This document shows positions 1-9,532 of a stretch of 64,000 nucleotides of DNA, in pieces (position 1 is the first letter of the stretch; each line of letters begins with the position of its first letter). A program made the translations under genes and the position numbers. This DNA comes from Gammaproteobacteria bacterium. Lineage in GTDB: Bacteria > Pseudomonadota > Gammaproteobacteria > Xanthomonadales > Wenzhouxiangellaceae. The stretch spans positions 124,001-188,000 of the forward strand of contig JAJFKX010000008.1 in NCBI GenBank assembly GCA_021772985.1, written 5' to 3'. Under the pieces are notes generated by a model. That model worked only from the letters and a program-made list of their open reading frames with translations. It searched no databases and was not told where the DNA came from.

Positions 1-857
1 CGATCAGTTATCCGTTGCTGCCGCCGAATGCGCTGAGTGATGAACAGCAACAGCAGGGCGAAGCATTATTCTGTCAGGCAGTTCCGGCATCTGATTTGCT
101 GATCCAGGCACGTGAGATTGATGCGGTGCGAGATTTGCCGGTACGCATGCTGCCTGCGCGAATCCAGGAAAAGGTATTGTTATCACCAACGGTTGCCCGT
201 TTGCGTATGACTTTGCCCAAAGGCCAGCGCCTGCAGTTTCTAGCCGGACAATATGTGGATATTTTACTGCAGGGTGGCAAACGTCGGGCATTTTCACTGG
301 CCTCGGCGCCACATTATGAGGATTACCTCGAGCTGCACGTGCGCTATGTGGAAGGGGGCGATTTTACCGAATATGTTTTTAATGAAATGCCTGAACGGGC
401 CATCATTCGTTTTGAAGGGCCATTGGGCACATTTTTTCTTCGTGAAGACAGTCAGCGTCCAATATTGATGATGGCCGGTGGCACCGGCTTTGCGCCACTT
501 AAGGCGATGCTCGAACATCTCTACCAAGCGGGTAACAAACGTCAGGTGCATTTATTTTGGGGTGCACGAAACCTCGCTGAGTTGTACCAGCACGAAACTG
601 CAGTTGGATGGAACGAACGGCATCAAAATTTGCAATATACCGGGGTATTGTCCGAGCCGGAAGAAGTTGACGATTGGAAGGGCGCTACCGGCTGGGTACA
701 CCAGGCGCTGTTAAATGAATACCCGAATCTTAAGAATTATGACGTTTACATGAGCGGACCACCGGCCATGATTGATGCGGCCCGACATGCTTTTCTGGAG
801 AAAGGCTTGCCGGAAGAACAGTTGTTTTATGATTCATTTGATTTTGCTCCACGTTGA
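1..857 (+). CDS. NAD(P)H-dependent flavin/ferredoxin-type reductase (AscD/Fre-like), 5' partial
   Basis: The frame is open from the window edge (first codons read ISYPLLPP), so the gene starts upstream. What remains is the tail of a plant-type 2Fe-2S ferredoxin domain, with the last cluster cysteine in LFCQA, then an FAD-binding barrel with the R-x-F-S flavin motif (RRAFSLAS), and an NAD(P)-binding domain with GGTGFAPL near base 478 and a C-terminal YDSFDF. This order is typical of oxidoreductases annotated as CDP-6-deoxy-delta-3,4-glucoseen reductase or NAD(P)H-flavin reductase, which pass electrons from NAD(P)H through FAD to an iron-sulfur centre. In pseudomonads such a gene follows rho-ubiD; whether that holds here cannot be seen. 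The physiological acceptor is unknown. Confidence 0.85.
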   Translation, partial: ISYPLLPPNALSDEQQQQGEALFCQAVPASDLLIQAREIDAVRDLPVRMLPARIQEKVLLSPTVARLRMTLPKGQRLQFLAGQYVDILLQGGKRRAFSLASAPHYEDYLELHVRYVEGGDFTEYVFNEMPERAIIRFEGPLGTFFLREDSQRPILMMAGGTGFAPLKAMLEHLYQAGNKRQVHLFWGARNLAELYQHETAVGWNERHQNLQYTGVLSEPEEVDDWKGATGWVHQALLNEYPNLKNYDVYMSGPPAMIDAARHAFLEKGLPEEQLFYDSFDFAPR

Positions 858-1027
858 TATAGTCAGCAGGTTGTGTGTTTCACACATCTACATCAAGCCT
901 GGTAAAGCGCGGATCACAGGATTTATCTGAGATATTTGCCGGTATCGAAACGGTAAACAACCGCACTAAGTTGTAAGATCAAACTCCAATAATCTGGTTA
1001 ATTACGATTGGTCTGGTGGGAGTCGAA

Positions 1028-1342
1028 ATGAAAAGCTTGATATTAATTGTTTCATTAGTTGCATCGCTAAGCGCACGGGGTGCTGAATTTGATTATCAAA
1101 CCATTGCTGAACGTCATTCCGGGCATGCATTGCAGGCAGATGCAGTGGCGGAAGCAGTCATGCAAGGTGAATGCCTGGTTGGTTTAAAAGCATTGAATTT
1201 CAAGAAAAGAGACGATTTTGATCCGATCGCAGAGTGGACATCGTTTCGTTCAATTTCATTGCTGGAGCAGTTCCCTCCCTGTCAAGTATTGATCATGATG
1301 GAAGTAGCACAACGGCATGTCCGGGCGGATCAACCTGAATAA
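1028..1342 (+). CDS. Small secreted protein of unknown function
   Basis: Encodes 104 residues. I chose the ATG at 1028 because GGGAG lies five bases before it; an in-frame GTG at 1016 lacks a ribosome binding site. The N-terminus (MKSLILIVSLVASLSARGA) is a Sec signal peptide with likely cleavage after ARGA, giving a mature periplasmic protein of about 85 residues with two cysteines (ECLVG and PPCQV) that could form a disulfide. I recognise no family. It stands alone between the reductase gene and the TPR protein gene, on the same strand. Confidence 0.6.
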   Translation: MKSLILIVSLVASLSARGAEFDYQTIAERHSGHALQADAVAEAVMQGECLVGLKALNFKKRDDFDPIAEWTSFRSISLLEQFPPCQVLIMMEVAQRHVRADQPE

Positions 1343-1444
1343 CAGCGATATCAGCTGCTGATGGATATATGACCTTTGGCAGTCGTGTAGGGTGTTATCT
1401 ATGTTAGGCTCGTTTTTAAGCAGTGATCTAATCCGGAGTTGAGC

Positions 1445-3802
1445 GTGAATGTGTTTCGTGAAATCAAGGAACGACATGTGCTCCAGGCAGTTGGGGTTTA
1501 TGTAGGTGCGTGCTGGGTACTGATTGAGATTCTTGACCGGCTGGTGGAGCGTTACCTGCTGTCACCAACACTTACGGATGTATTCTTCTGGGGGCTGTTT
1601 TCATTGCTGCCGGCAGTTATTTTGATTGCATACGCACACGGTAAGCCCGGCAAAGACAAGGTTACCCGTTCAGAAATAGTAGGGGTACCAATTAACCTGA
1701 TTGCCACTACTGGTTTGCTGATTACCATGTTTTCCGGCCAGCATATGGGTAGCACCGCTGAAAAAGTGATGGTGTTAAACGAAAATGGCCAGGCGGTCGA
1801 GGAATATGTACCTAAAGCGGGCTTTCGGCGCTCGATGTTGTTGTTTTTCTGGAACAACAATACAGGCGATGCAGAATTGGATTGGCTGCAATACGGTGTG
1901 GCGGAAATGTTGTCGCACGATCTTAGTCAAAACCCTTATCTAAGCCCAACCTCGGCTTACACCAATTATGAGTGGGGCTTTTTTTCACGACTGTTGCGGG
2001 CTGGTCATAATGACGGGCTGAATGTTCCTAACGGTTTGCAGCGCCAGATCGCTGACGACATGAATCAGGAATATTTTATCAACGGCGATATCGACTTGTC
2101 GGATCAGGGTTATGTGCTGACTGGGCGTGTGTATCAACCCTCAGGGTTGGAGCTGGTGGGAGAATTTGACCTGGCCGGGCCAGATATGCTGGCGCTGATT
2201 GACCAACTGTCATCGGCTATCAAAGAACTACTCGAAGTACCTGCAGGTGGCGGTCGTTTGGCAGATGATTTGCCCTTATCCGAGCAATACAGCAACTCGC
2301 TGAGCGCCATAGAAAATTATGTCAAAGCCAACAATCAGCGGTTGCTCAACAATAATTTTCAGCAAGCCATCGATAGCCTGGACATGGCTTTGAATGAAGA
2401 TCCCGGATTTGCTCTGGCTGGTTTGATGAAAGTTGAATTGTTGATTGACCAGGGTCGCTCTGAAGAAGCCATCGCGGTAGCACGTCTTGTTGAGCCACAT
2501 AATTATCGGCTTTCTGCCGAGGACATAGATCTGCTAAAGGCGAATGTTTATAACCTCTCTGGTGAGCGCTCCAAAACCACCGCCGTATTGGAAAAGCGAG
2601 TAGAACTCAATCCCTATGATGCGGGCGCTTTCTGGCGGTTAGCGAATCACTATAAGTGGTCAGGTAAATTGGCTGAAGCCAGCCAGGCTTATCGAAAAGT
2701 TCTGGAGTTGGATCCAAGTGATAACAGGCCATTAATGGAATTATCAACTTTGAACCGAGCTGATGGGGATATCGGTGAAGCTATTCAGTTTGCAATACGC
2801 TACAGCGAGCAGCGTCCTGATGACATGGCGGCAGCGATACATCTTGGCGTGTTGTATCAGGATATCGGTGATCTGGAATTGGCCCGTGAGCAATTCGAAA
2901 AGGCCAGCATATTGCGCTCCGGAGTGGTCTCGCCACTAATCAGTTTGGCTGAACTGGATGCTCGTTCAGGCAATATACCAGCAGCGCAGAAATATCTTGA
3001 GCAAGCCCGAAGTATAGCCAACAATCCTCAGCAACATAGTTTGGTATTGGGCGCTCAAGTGCGTTTACTGGCACGTGAAGGGCGATTGCGTGATGCCATT
3101 GGGCGGTTGCAGGAACGCAAGGGCTATGAACAGCAATTCAATACGCCTCTGGAAATCGTTTTTGAAGTTGATATGCAGATTCTCAGTTTCTACACCATGT
3201 TGGGTGAACACCAACTGGCAGATGAATTATTGGCTACTGCAGAAGCAAGTCTGCAAGCACCATTGGATCAATTCATGCAGATTGGTCACATGTATAACAA
3301 TCTGGTTCAGGGTAAATACGCTGCAGCTGAGCAGTCGATTAATCGAGCCGATGCATTGCTGGAGCAGTTCGGTTTGGAACACGTACGTTTCCAGATTGAT
3401 TATGGACGGGGTTTATTGGATGAATTTCAGCAGCAGTTCAAACCGGGCGCGCAGCATTATCAAGCTGCAATCGACAGAATCCAAAGCTCTGTTATTGGTG
3501 GTCATTTGTCTTATATGGTCGCAGGTTTGTACAGCGATGTTGCGCGCAACCTGATACTGGCGGGTGATCTGGAGGGTGCATTGATTGCATTGCAGCAAGG
3601 TTTTGAATTGGATGATGCGCGTGGCGAATTATGGGCCGAACGTGCACGTTTACAGTGGGCCCAACAACAAGCAGCGCTTGCCAGGGCATCTATGAACTAC
3701 GCATTGGCGATCTGGGATAAGGCGGATAGTGATTACTTTGCATACGCTATAGCGCTCGAGTTGGCTGAGGAACTGGGTATAACCGCTGTCGAAAGTAAAT
3801 AG
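1445..3802 (+). CDS. Membrane-anchored TPR-repeat protein
   Basis: A 785-residue protein from the GTG at 1445, which has GGAG six bases upstream; the TTG at 1439 directly abuts that GGAG and is less likely. The N-terminus (FREIKERHVLQAVGVYVGACW) matches the membrane segment found at the start of many proteobacterial TPR or adenylate-cyclase-like proteins. Two further hydrophobic segments follow by about residue 100. A central domain (DWLQYGVAEMLSHDL... INGDIDL) resembles the TolB/FlgO-like module such proteins carry. From about residue 280 to the end are tandem TPR repeats such as AGAFWRLANHYKWSGKLAEA. Probably an inner-membrane scaffold with a periplasmic TPR domain; the partner is unknown. 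Confidence 0.7.
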   Translation: MNVFREIKERHVLQAVGVYVGACWVLIEILDRLVERYLLSPTLTDVFFWGLFSLLPAVILIAYAHGKPGKDKVTRSEIVGVPINLIATTGLLITMFSGQHMGSTAEKVMVLNENGQAVEEYVPKAGFRRSMLLFFWNNNTGDAELDWLQYGVAEMLSHDLSQNPYLSPTSAYTNYEWGFFSRLLRAGHNDGLNVPNGLQRQIADDMNQEYFINGDIDLSDQGYVLTGRVYQPSGLELVGEFDLAGPDMLALIDQLSSAIKELLEVPAGGGRLADDLPLSEQYSNSLSAIENYVKANNQRLLNNNFQQAIDSLDMALNEDPGFALAGLMKVELLIDQGRSEEAIAVARLVEPHNYRLSAEDIDLLKANVYNLSGERSKTTAVLEKRVELNPYDAGAFWRLANHYKWSGKLAEASQAYRKVLELDPSDNRPLMELSTLNRADGDIGEAIQFAIRYSEQRPDDMAAAIHLGVLYQDIGDLELAREQFEKASILRSGVVSPLISLAELDARSGNIPAAQKYLEQARSIANNPQQHSLVLGAQVRLLAREGRLRDAIGRLQERKGYEQQFNTPLEIVFEVDMQILSFYTMLGEHQLADELLATAEASLQAPLDQFMQIGHMYNNLVQGKYAAAEQSINRADALLEQFGLEHVRFQIDYGRGLLDEFQQQFKPGAQHYQAAIDRIQSSVIGGHLSYMVAGLYSDVARNLILAGDLEGALIALQQGFELDDARGELWAERARLQWAQQQAALARASMNYALAIWDKADSDYFAYAIALELAEELGITAVESK

Positions 3803-3866
3803 CTTTAGCTGGGGGCGGTGCCTGCTGACACGATTGTCTGAATAACAGGCAGCCTTGCGAATGTTT

Positions 3867-5249
3867 CTATTTATTTGCTTCGTTGCTGGTGTGATAGGCT
3901 TCGGGCAAAGTTACCAGCTCGCCCAGGGCTTCATGATCATGTGGGTATTGGGTGCTGTCTGTTGATGTTTGATCCGCCAGTTGCTGTGTTTGGCCGGGCA
4001 CCGCTAATAATTTATCAGGCTGCTCATCTGTAATGGCCGGCTGCTCTACCGATGGACCAAGGTTTATCAGTTGCTGATGTTTTACCGGAAGTCCCTGAGA
4101 CAGCTGCAATGCATTGTGATAACAGCGCAGCGCTGCTTCAATTTCGCCTTGCCTTTCGAGTAACTCACCGAGGATCTGATAGGTTTTCTGTGCTGGTTTT
4201 AAACGCAGGCTTTCCAGCAGATGCGCGCGTGCTTTACCCCACAGTCTTTGTTTCTGGCACAATTCACCGAGCACACGCTCAATTACTGCATTGTCCGGAT
4301 ACTTGCGGCGCCATTTTTCTACCTGACTGAGCGCTTTTTCCGAGTTATCAGGTTGGCATTGCGGGTATAAATCCATCAGCTGATCATCCCATTTTTTGTC
4401 CAATGCGGACGTCAATGCGGTATCTGCCAGACGTGGAAGTCCAAATGCCAGAGCTCGTTTCACATAGCATTCAACCACCGCTGGTTCGAGGCGCATCGGG
4501 CGTAACAGACTTTCCCAGGTTTTTTGAAACACCTCGCTGGTTTCCGCGTTTTGCAGCTCACTGGTTGCTGCCAGGATATGAATATCATTTTCTCCACTGC
4601 GGTCGATGATTTTGGCTTTACGCATGGCCGGCAACAGCTCTCGAAAGCGTGCCCATTGGCCTTGCTCACGGTAACAATGCGCCAGCATTTTCAATACCTG
4701 TGGGTGTTGCCGACGGCGGCGCCTCAGCTGTTTTAGAATGGGAATGGCCAAAGCAAGTTTATTACGGGTGATGTACAGCCTGGCCCGGCTCAACTCCAGA
4801 AGAAATCTGGTCCGTGATTGACCATTGTCTGCGGCCTCCAGGTATTGCTGTTGACGCAATTCGGAGGCTTCATCGTTGGTTTGGCTGGAAGCTGCTCGGG
4901 CGGCTGCCAGATAACCCGCACGTTGTAACCCGCTGGGTTCCGCTGAACGTTGCAGCGCTTTTTCAGCTTGTGACCAATTACCTTCCGCCAGCGCTAATAA
5001 ACCATGCTCCATTCGCCGCCGGGCTAAATTTTGAGCTGCCCGACGTGGTGCATTGAGTAACCAGAATAATATTTTGAAGAATACAAAGAGCAGCAAAACG
5101 GCCAAAGCAATCACCACCACAGTGGTTTCCACCGTCCAGCTGCCAAATTGCAGCAACACATATCCAGGGTCATTACTGATTACCGGAGCCAGCGCCGCGG
5201 TCGCAATCAATACCACCAGGGCAATTAAAAAAATTATCCAGGCACGCAT
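3867..5249 (-). CDS. hemY: HemY family protein (haem-operon TPR membrane protein)
   Basis: 460 residues with two N-terminal membrane helices (about 3-22 and 42-66), then a soluble TPR-rich region; the HemY_N signature is visible around PRRAAQNLARRRMEHGLLALAEG. Members of this family sit at the end of the hemCDXY operon in gammaproteobacteria, are anchored in the inner membrane, and have an undefined role in tetrapyrrole synthesis; they are unrelated to the Bacillus protoporphyrinogen oxidase also named HemY. The start ATG shares its A with the hemX stop (TGATG), so translation is coupled. The C-terminal 60 residues are Gln/Thr-rich and probably disordered. Confidence 0.9.
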   Translation of the reverse strand: MRAWIIFLIALVVLIATAALAPVISNDPGYVLLQFGSWTVETTVVVIALAVLLLFVFFKILFWLLNAPRRAAQNLARRRMEHGLLALAEGNWSQAEKALQRSAEPSGLQRAGYLAAARAASSQTNDEASELRQQQYLEAADNGQSRTRFLLELSRARLYITRNKLALAIPILKQLRRRRRQHPQVLKMLAHCYREQGQWARFRELLPAMRKAKIIDRSGENDIHILAATSELQNAETSEVFQKTWESLLRPMRLEPAVVECYVKRALAFGLPRLADTALTSALDKKWDDQLMDLYPQCQPDNSEKALSQVEKWRRKYPDNAVIERVLGELCQKQRLWGKARAHLLESLRLKPAQKTYQILGELLERQGEIEAALRCYHNALQLSQGLPVKHQQLINLGPSVEQPAITDEQPDKLLAVPGQTQQLADQTSTDSTQYPHDHEALGELVTLPEAYHTSNEANK

Positions 5250-6559
5250 CAGTCAGCAACTCCGGTGTTAGTAACCCTGAGCGTGAGGGCGTCCAGTTGG
5301 TCAATAGCCGCAGTTAACTCAGGCCAATCTGGAACCAATTGAACAGAATGCATGGATTGCAATGTTTCCAATGCTGCCTGGACCCCGGGGTTATCACTCG
5401 AAAAAGCTTGTTCCAGTGACTGTTGAGCATCATCAAGCACCTGCACAAATGGCGCTTGTCGGCCTTGTAATGCCAGCAGTGATGCAACCTGGAAGTGCAA
5501 GGATAACTGTTGCCTGATCAGGTTGGCCTGTTCGATGCCGATAACCGGTTCATCGGTTTTACGGACTTGTACTAACTGGCCAAAGCTATTGCGCAATTTG
5601 CTTCGCCAGTTCTGTTCTGCTGGTTCGATATCGCCACTTTTGGCCACTGGTGCTCCACGCATGGGCCACAATGCTATAGCCTGTTGCAAGCCGATCAGCT
5701 GATTAACCAAAGCATCAATATCCGGTATCTGGATAGCCTGGATAATTTGGCGCTCATTGATTAATGCAGCTTGCAAGGTATAGCTATCAGGCAGTTCAGC
5801 GGCATTCAAAATTCGTTCTGCATCCTGATAAGCAGAGATTGCCGCAGCAGTGTTGCTGTTTAATGTTATTTGCTGGCGGGCATGTCGCAACAGCAATTTG
5901 ATTTCCTGCAAGGCTTGTTCGCGGCCGATCACGTTTTGTGTATGCTGTTGTTCGGTGCTGACATCCGTCAGCTTGTTTTCCAGAGCCTGTAATCGGTTTT
6001 GCTGATTGCCATTGGTTTGTTGGATCGCGGTTAATGCGTTATCCATACGTTGCAGCTGCAACTGTGATTCAGCACGGGTTTGTTGCTGAGCGGCAACGAT
6101 CAATGGCTCAACGGCAGCGTTTATATCCTGAGAACCGATTTGCTGAATATCATTTTGTAGATCAGCTAGCTGTTGTCGAAGCTGGTCGAGCTGAGCTGAC
6201 TGGGTGGTTTGCAGTTGTTGTTGAGCAGTATTATCACTGTTCCACCAGCCACGCTGCCAGATAACCCCGGTGAGCGCCATTATCAGTGCCAGCACCAGTA
6301 GCAGCGCCACTCGGCCACTCCAGTTGCGGGGCCTTGCAGTGGTCACTGCCTCAGGCTTTACACTGACAGCATCAGCAGGCTGCGAAGGTTCGCCGGCTTC
6401 AGGTTTTTGCTGCTTTGCAGCTGTTTTTTTTGCCGCAGCTTTGTGCGCCTTCTTTTTTTTGCTGGCGGTTGAACCGGTGATGTTTGTATTTGAGTCCTGT
6501 TCTGACATGGTGTTTTCGCTATTGGTAATAACTGCCTGATGCTGATCCGGGTTTTGCAT
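5249..6559 (-). CDS. hemX: HemX family protein (uroporphyrin-III C-methyltransferase-like, haem operon)
   Basis: 436 residues from the ATG at 6559; a TTG at 6595 would only add a short non-conserved extension. The order is a Lys/Ala-rich cytoplasmic tail (KKKKAHKAAAKKTAAKQ), one membrane helix (VALLLVLALIMALTGVIW), then a periplasmic Gln-rich coiled coil and a helical domain, as in HemX proteins. The family is often labelled a uroporphyrin-III methyltransferase but lacks the SAM-dependent methylase fold, so catalysis should not be assumed. It overlaps hemY by one base and follows hemD after about 116 bases. Confidence 0.87.
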   Translation of the reverse strand: MQNPDQHQAVITNSENTMSEQDSNTNITGSTASKKKKAHKAAAKKTAAKQQKPEAGEPSQPADAVSVKPEAVTTARPRNWSGRVALLLVLALIMALTGVIWQRGWWNSDNTAQQQLQTTQSAQLDQLRQQLADLQNDIQQIGSQDINAAVEPLIVAAQQQTRAESQLQLQRMDNALTAIQQTNGNQQNRLQALENKLTDVSTEQQHTQNVIGREQALQEIKLLLRHARQQITLNSNTAAAISAYQDAERILNAAELPDSYTLQAALINERQIIQAIQIPDIDALVNQLIGLQQAIALWPMRGAPVAKSGDIEPAEQNWRSKLRNSFGQLVQVRKTDEPVIGIEQANLIRQQLSLHFQVASLLALQGRQAPFVQVLDDAQQSLEQAFSSDNPGVQAALETLQSMHSVQLVPDWPELTAAIDQLDALTLRVTNTGVAD

Positions 6560-6675
6560 CGAAAGTTCAGACTTTATTAGACCGGATAGGATCAACTATA
6601 GCGGCAAAACATGAGTCTGGTAGCGCTGCTTAGCTCATCACTGATTAATGACTTGATCTTAGCGCAGTATCTGAG

Positions 6676-7431
6676 CTAAATACACCGGCGGATAATCTGT
6701 TGATGCAAAGATGTATTATCCGGGGCATCTGCAATATACATATTACCAGCGCATTGCTTTTCAAGTACGCTTTTTTGGCGGTTAGAAAGTAACAACTGGT
6801 CTCCATTCATTAATTTTTGCCATAGTTTTCGGGTTAGCTGCTGCTGTAGGTGATCAATGGCGGTATTACTGGTCCACAATGTCAGTGTCGGGCCGGACCA
6901 GTCCGAGAGCTGTTGCAGACAATCTTCCGAGAGAACAACCGGAGTGCGTTGATATACATTCAGTTCCTGCACACCAGCGCCTCGCCGGCGCAGGCGATCT
7001 GTCAGTAATTGGCGGCCGCCGGGTGCATTGAAAATGACGATTTGGCGGTTACTTAAATCCTGAAGCAATGGATGCATCAGCAAGTCTTCGCTGCGGTGTC
7101 CGGATGCGGGCCAGATTATGGTGTTTGTGTGATCTTTGCTTGAGATTTGCAACCGGGTTGCAGACTGTTCGCTCAGTACTGCTATGTGCGGATAATCATC
7201 CGGGTTTATGGCGATGCTATCAAACCATTCTAAGGTGTATTTTATGGCTGCCGGGCTGGTGAAAATCCACCAATCGGCATTCAGTACAATGTCTTTGGCT
7301 GTTACTGGGGGTATCTGGGCTGTTATCGTAAAGCCGGGCAAATGCACAGTGGATAATCCACTTGTTTGCAATAGTTGCTGAAGCTGCGAGCCCGAAAAGC
7401 CTGGTCGGGTGACGATAATTAGAACAGACAT
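6676..7431 (-). CDS. hemD: Uroporphyrinogen-III synthase
   Basis: 251 residues, the usual size. HemD closes linear hydroxymethylbilane, with inversion of ring D, to give uroporphyrinogen III, the branch point to haem, sirohaem and cobalamin. The sequence opens with VLIIVTRP, has the conserved FTSPAAI segment near residue 58 and the later TLTLWTSNTAI segment, consistent with the two-lobed, poorly conserved HemD fold. It begins seven bases after hemC ends, so the two are co-translated. Cytoplasmic. Confidence 0.92.
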   Translation of the reverse strand: MSVLIIVTRPGFSGSQLQQLLQTSGLSTVHLPGFTITAQIPPVTAKDIVLNADWWIFTSPAAIKYTLEWFDSIAINPDDYPHIAVLSEQSATRLQISSKDHTNTIIWPASGHRSEDLLMHPLLQDLSNRQIVIFNAPGGRQLLTDRLRRRGAGVQELNVYQRTPVVLSEDCLQQLSDWSGPTLTLWTSNTAIDHLQQQLTRKLWQKLMNGDQLLLSNRQKSVLEKQCAGNMYIADAPDNTSLHQQIIRRCI

Positions 7432-7438
7432 ATTGCAA

Positions 7439-8368
7439 TTATTGCGGTGTGGATCGTGCCATGATGTCGGCCAAAGACTGTTGCAGTTTGTGTGCTAGTT
7501 GAACGGCAATATCAACAGCAGAAGATAGTGACCCAGTGTGCTGTTGACGCGCCATTGGTGGCGCACTGCCTGGATAATCTGCAGGATCTGGACCATATAA
7601 GCCGTGTAAAGTTAACTGGTTGCCCATTTGTTGGGCATACACAGCCAGTGCTGCATGGCAGTCTGCGCCAAGTTCGGCGGCCACATACCGTTCAGCATTG
7701 ACAAGTGCAGCGGTAGATTCTGAATGCAGGTTTTTAAGAAGTAATCGGGTATCAAGATCAGCTTGCCGGCATTGAACTGCGATGGCGCCCTGGGCTGCTG
7801 CCGGCAGCCAACTGGGAAAATCGAGTACTTGGGTAATTCGATCAGCCAGATTCAATCTTTCCAGTCCGGCACAGGCCAGTAGTAATCCATGGCATTGGCC
7901 ATCATCGAGCTTTTTCAAACGGGTTTGTACATTCCCGCGAATCGGTAGTATCTGCAGATCCGGTCGTTGTTGCTTTAGCTGCAGTTGCCGGCGTGGGCTG
8001 GAAGTGCCGACAATGGCATTTTGAGGTAATTCTGACAAACTGGTGTAATCGTTGCTAACCCATGCATCCCAGGGTGTTGCGCGCGGCAAAATAGCGCCTA
8101 TGCATAACCGATGATCCATATCTGCAGGCATATCTTTCATCGAATGCACTGCAATATCAGCCTCCCCGGCCAGGATTGCCTGCTCCAGTTCTTTAAGAAA
8201 CAGACCCTTACCACCGACCTCAGCCAGGGAGCGATCCAGCCATTGGTCGCCACGTGTGGTTAAAGGCAGCAGATGGGTTTGTGCCGATTCGCTTAGTGAA
8301 TCGGCTACATATTGTGATTGCCACAGTGCCAGCGGGCTGCGGCGGGTTGCCAGAGTGATTGTTTGCAT
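7439..8368 (-). CDS. hemC: Porphobilinogen deaminase (hydroxymethylbilane synthase)
   Basis: 309 residues from the ATG at 8368, which gives the canonical start TITLATRRSPLALWQ; an upstream in-frame codon at 8428 adds 20 atypical residues. HemC joins four porphobilinogens into hydroxymethylbilane on a dipyrromethane cofactor. The cofactor-binding cysteine is present in ELGADCHAALA, and substrate-site motifs HSMKDMP and GTSSPRRQ are intact. First gene of the hemC-hemD-hemX-hemY operon. The leader upstream contains a strong hairpin (8417-8437). Confidence 0.96.
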   Translation of the reverse strand: MQTITLATRRSPLALWQSQYVADSLSESAQTHLLPLTTRGDQWLDRSLAEVGGKGLFLKELEQAILAGEADIAVHSMKDMPADMDHRLCIGAILPRATPWDAWVSNDYTSLSELPQNAIVGTSSPRRQLQLKQQRPDLQILPIRGNVQTRLKKLDDGQCHGLLLACAGLERLNLADRITQVLDFPSWLPAAAQGAIAVQCRQADLDTRLLLKNLHSESTAALVNAERYVAAELGADCHAALAVYAQQMGNQLTLHGLYGPDPADYPGSAPPMARQQHTGSLSSAVDIAVQLAHKLQQSLADIMARSTPQ

Positions 8369-8416
8369 GGTTGCAAAGATAGACTGCGAACGGCCAGCTG
8401 GCAAACCGCAGTTTGT

Positions 8417-8437
8417 ATCACTGCCCACGGCAGTGAT
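8417..8437. other. Hairpin in the hemC leader
   Basis: ATCACTGCC, a CAC loop, then GGCAGTGAT: a perfect nine-base-pair stem between the lipoprotein gene (ends 8460) and the hemC start (8368). No T-run follows on the minus strand, so it is not a textbook terminator for the lipoprotein gene. A shorter repeat (CAAAC/GTTTG) lies beside it. It may be a weak terminator or an mRNA leader element of hemC. Confidence 0.45.
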
Positions 8438-8459
8438 GCTTTAGGCGTTTTTGCAGGGC

Positions 8460-8750
8460 TTAATTGCGGCTTGAGCTTTCCTGGATATCGCGCTGATTCC
8501 TTTCACGCTCTGCGTCAAGTTCGGCCACTGTATAACAGGATTGGACACCCAATCTTGAGCCGGATTTGTTTTCCCGCCGACAGCGAATCCGGGGGTCATT
8601 TAAGGCAATATTATCTTCTTCAGCCAATAACGCTCTGACGCCAGGGCTTAGTTGGGTTGTGCGGTTGAATTTGCGTTGTCCATCACTGGCACAGGCGGAA
8701 AGCAATAAACAGGAAATGGTTAGCGCAAGAAGCAGCGATTTAGTTTTCAT
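8460..8750 (-). CDS. Small lipoprotein of unknown function
   Basis: 96 residues with a lipoprotein signal peptide: KTKSLLLALTISCLLLSAC, lipobox LLSAC, lipidated cysteine near residue 20. The mature part (about 76 residues) has two further cysteines (RIRCRRE and VQSCYTV) that could form a disulfide. No family recognised. It lies between algR and hemC on the same strand, where pseudomonads have no such gene. Confidence 0.65.
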   Translation of the reverse strand: MKTKSLLLALTISCLLLSACASDGQRKFNRTTQLSPGVRALLAEEDNIALNDPRIRCRRENKSGSRLGVQSCYTVAELDAERERNQRDIQESSSRN

Positions 8751-8818
8751 GGCAGAATTATAAGTAGTAGGGTGGTCGGGGGACTAAAGTACCCGCAATT
8801 TCGTATTTTGTAAAGATT

Positions 8819-9532
8819 TTATTCGCTAAATAACAGTTTTCGTAAGCTATCCAGGTGCCGCCTTGATACTTCTGGCTGTAATTCGCAATTGTTCAGGCGA
8901 ATGTGCCACTGGCTGCCGGAATGACGCGACAACCCTAATATGCGCGAGCGGGAAACCAATGCATTGCGGTGAACGCGAACTAAATAATCGGGAAAGGTTT
9001 GCTCTAATTGCGCCAGGCTACGGTCACACAATACAGTTCCCGTGTCATGGATCAAACGTACATATTTATCTTCGGCGAGACAACAGCTGATTGTATTTAG
9101 AGCAATCTTATCGATTTGCTGGCTGTTGCGCACAGTCAGATAACGGTTATCAGTATACTGCGATAATTGTGCTGCCGTTTTATCCAATGCCAGATGCAGG
9201 CGCTTACGACGCACTGGTTTCAATAAATAGTCAATAGCCTGAAATTCAAATGCTGCTAACGCGTGTTGTTCATGAGCAGTGGTGAAAATAATCGCAGGTG
9301 CAGAGCCTGTAAGCTCCTGGGCTAGAACCAAACCGCTGTCTCCCGGCATATTAATATCAAGCAATATAGCGTCCGGTCTCAGGCTAATCACCAGTTGGCG
9401 AGCAGTTTCAGTATTGTTTGCCTGACCGATACATTCCCAACCGGGGATTTCTGACAATAACTGCCGCATACGTTGGCGAGCCAATGGCTCATCATCAACA
9501 ATAATCACACGATGCATGGCTGTATCAGACAT
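8819..9532 (-). CDS. algR: LytTR-family response regulator AlgR
   Basis: 237 residues: an N-terminal receiver domain with acidic pocket (VDDEP), phosphorylatable Asp at about residue 59 (ILLDINMPG), conserved Thr (FTTAH) and Lys (LLKPV), followed by a C-terminal LytTR DNA-binding domain (about 140-237, with LVRVHRNALVSR). In Pseudomonas AlgR controls alginate, twitching motility and virulence genes. The ATG is preceded by GGAG with seven bases spacing and overlaps the end of the kinase gene by eight bases, so sensor and regulator are co-translated. Confidence 0.93.
   Translation of the reverse strand: MSDTAMHRVIIVDDEPLARQRMRQLLSEIPGWECIGQANNTETARQLVISLRPDAILLDINMPGDSGLVLAQELTGSAPAIIFTTAHEQHALAAFEFQAIDYLLKPVRRKRLHLALDKTAAQLSQYTDNRYLTVRNSQQIDKIALNTISCCLAEDKYVRLIHDTGTVLCDRSLAQLEQTFPDYLVRVHRNALVSRSRILGLSRHSGSQWHIRLNNCELQPEVSRRHLDSLRKLLFSE

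Noticed and set aside
3803..3866. TGCCTG...CAGGCA pairing as a terminator between the TPR and hemY genes
   Set aside because: Only six pairs with a loop of about 20 bases and no T-run; too weak to list.
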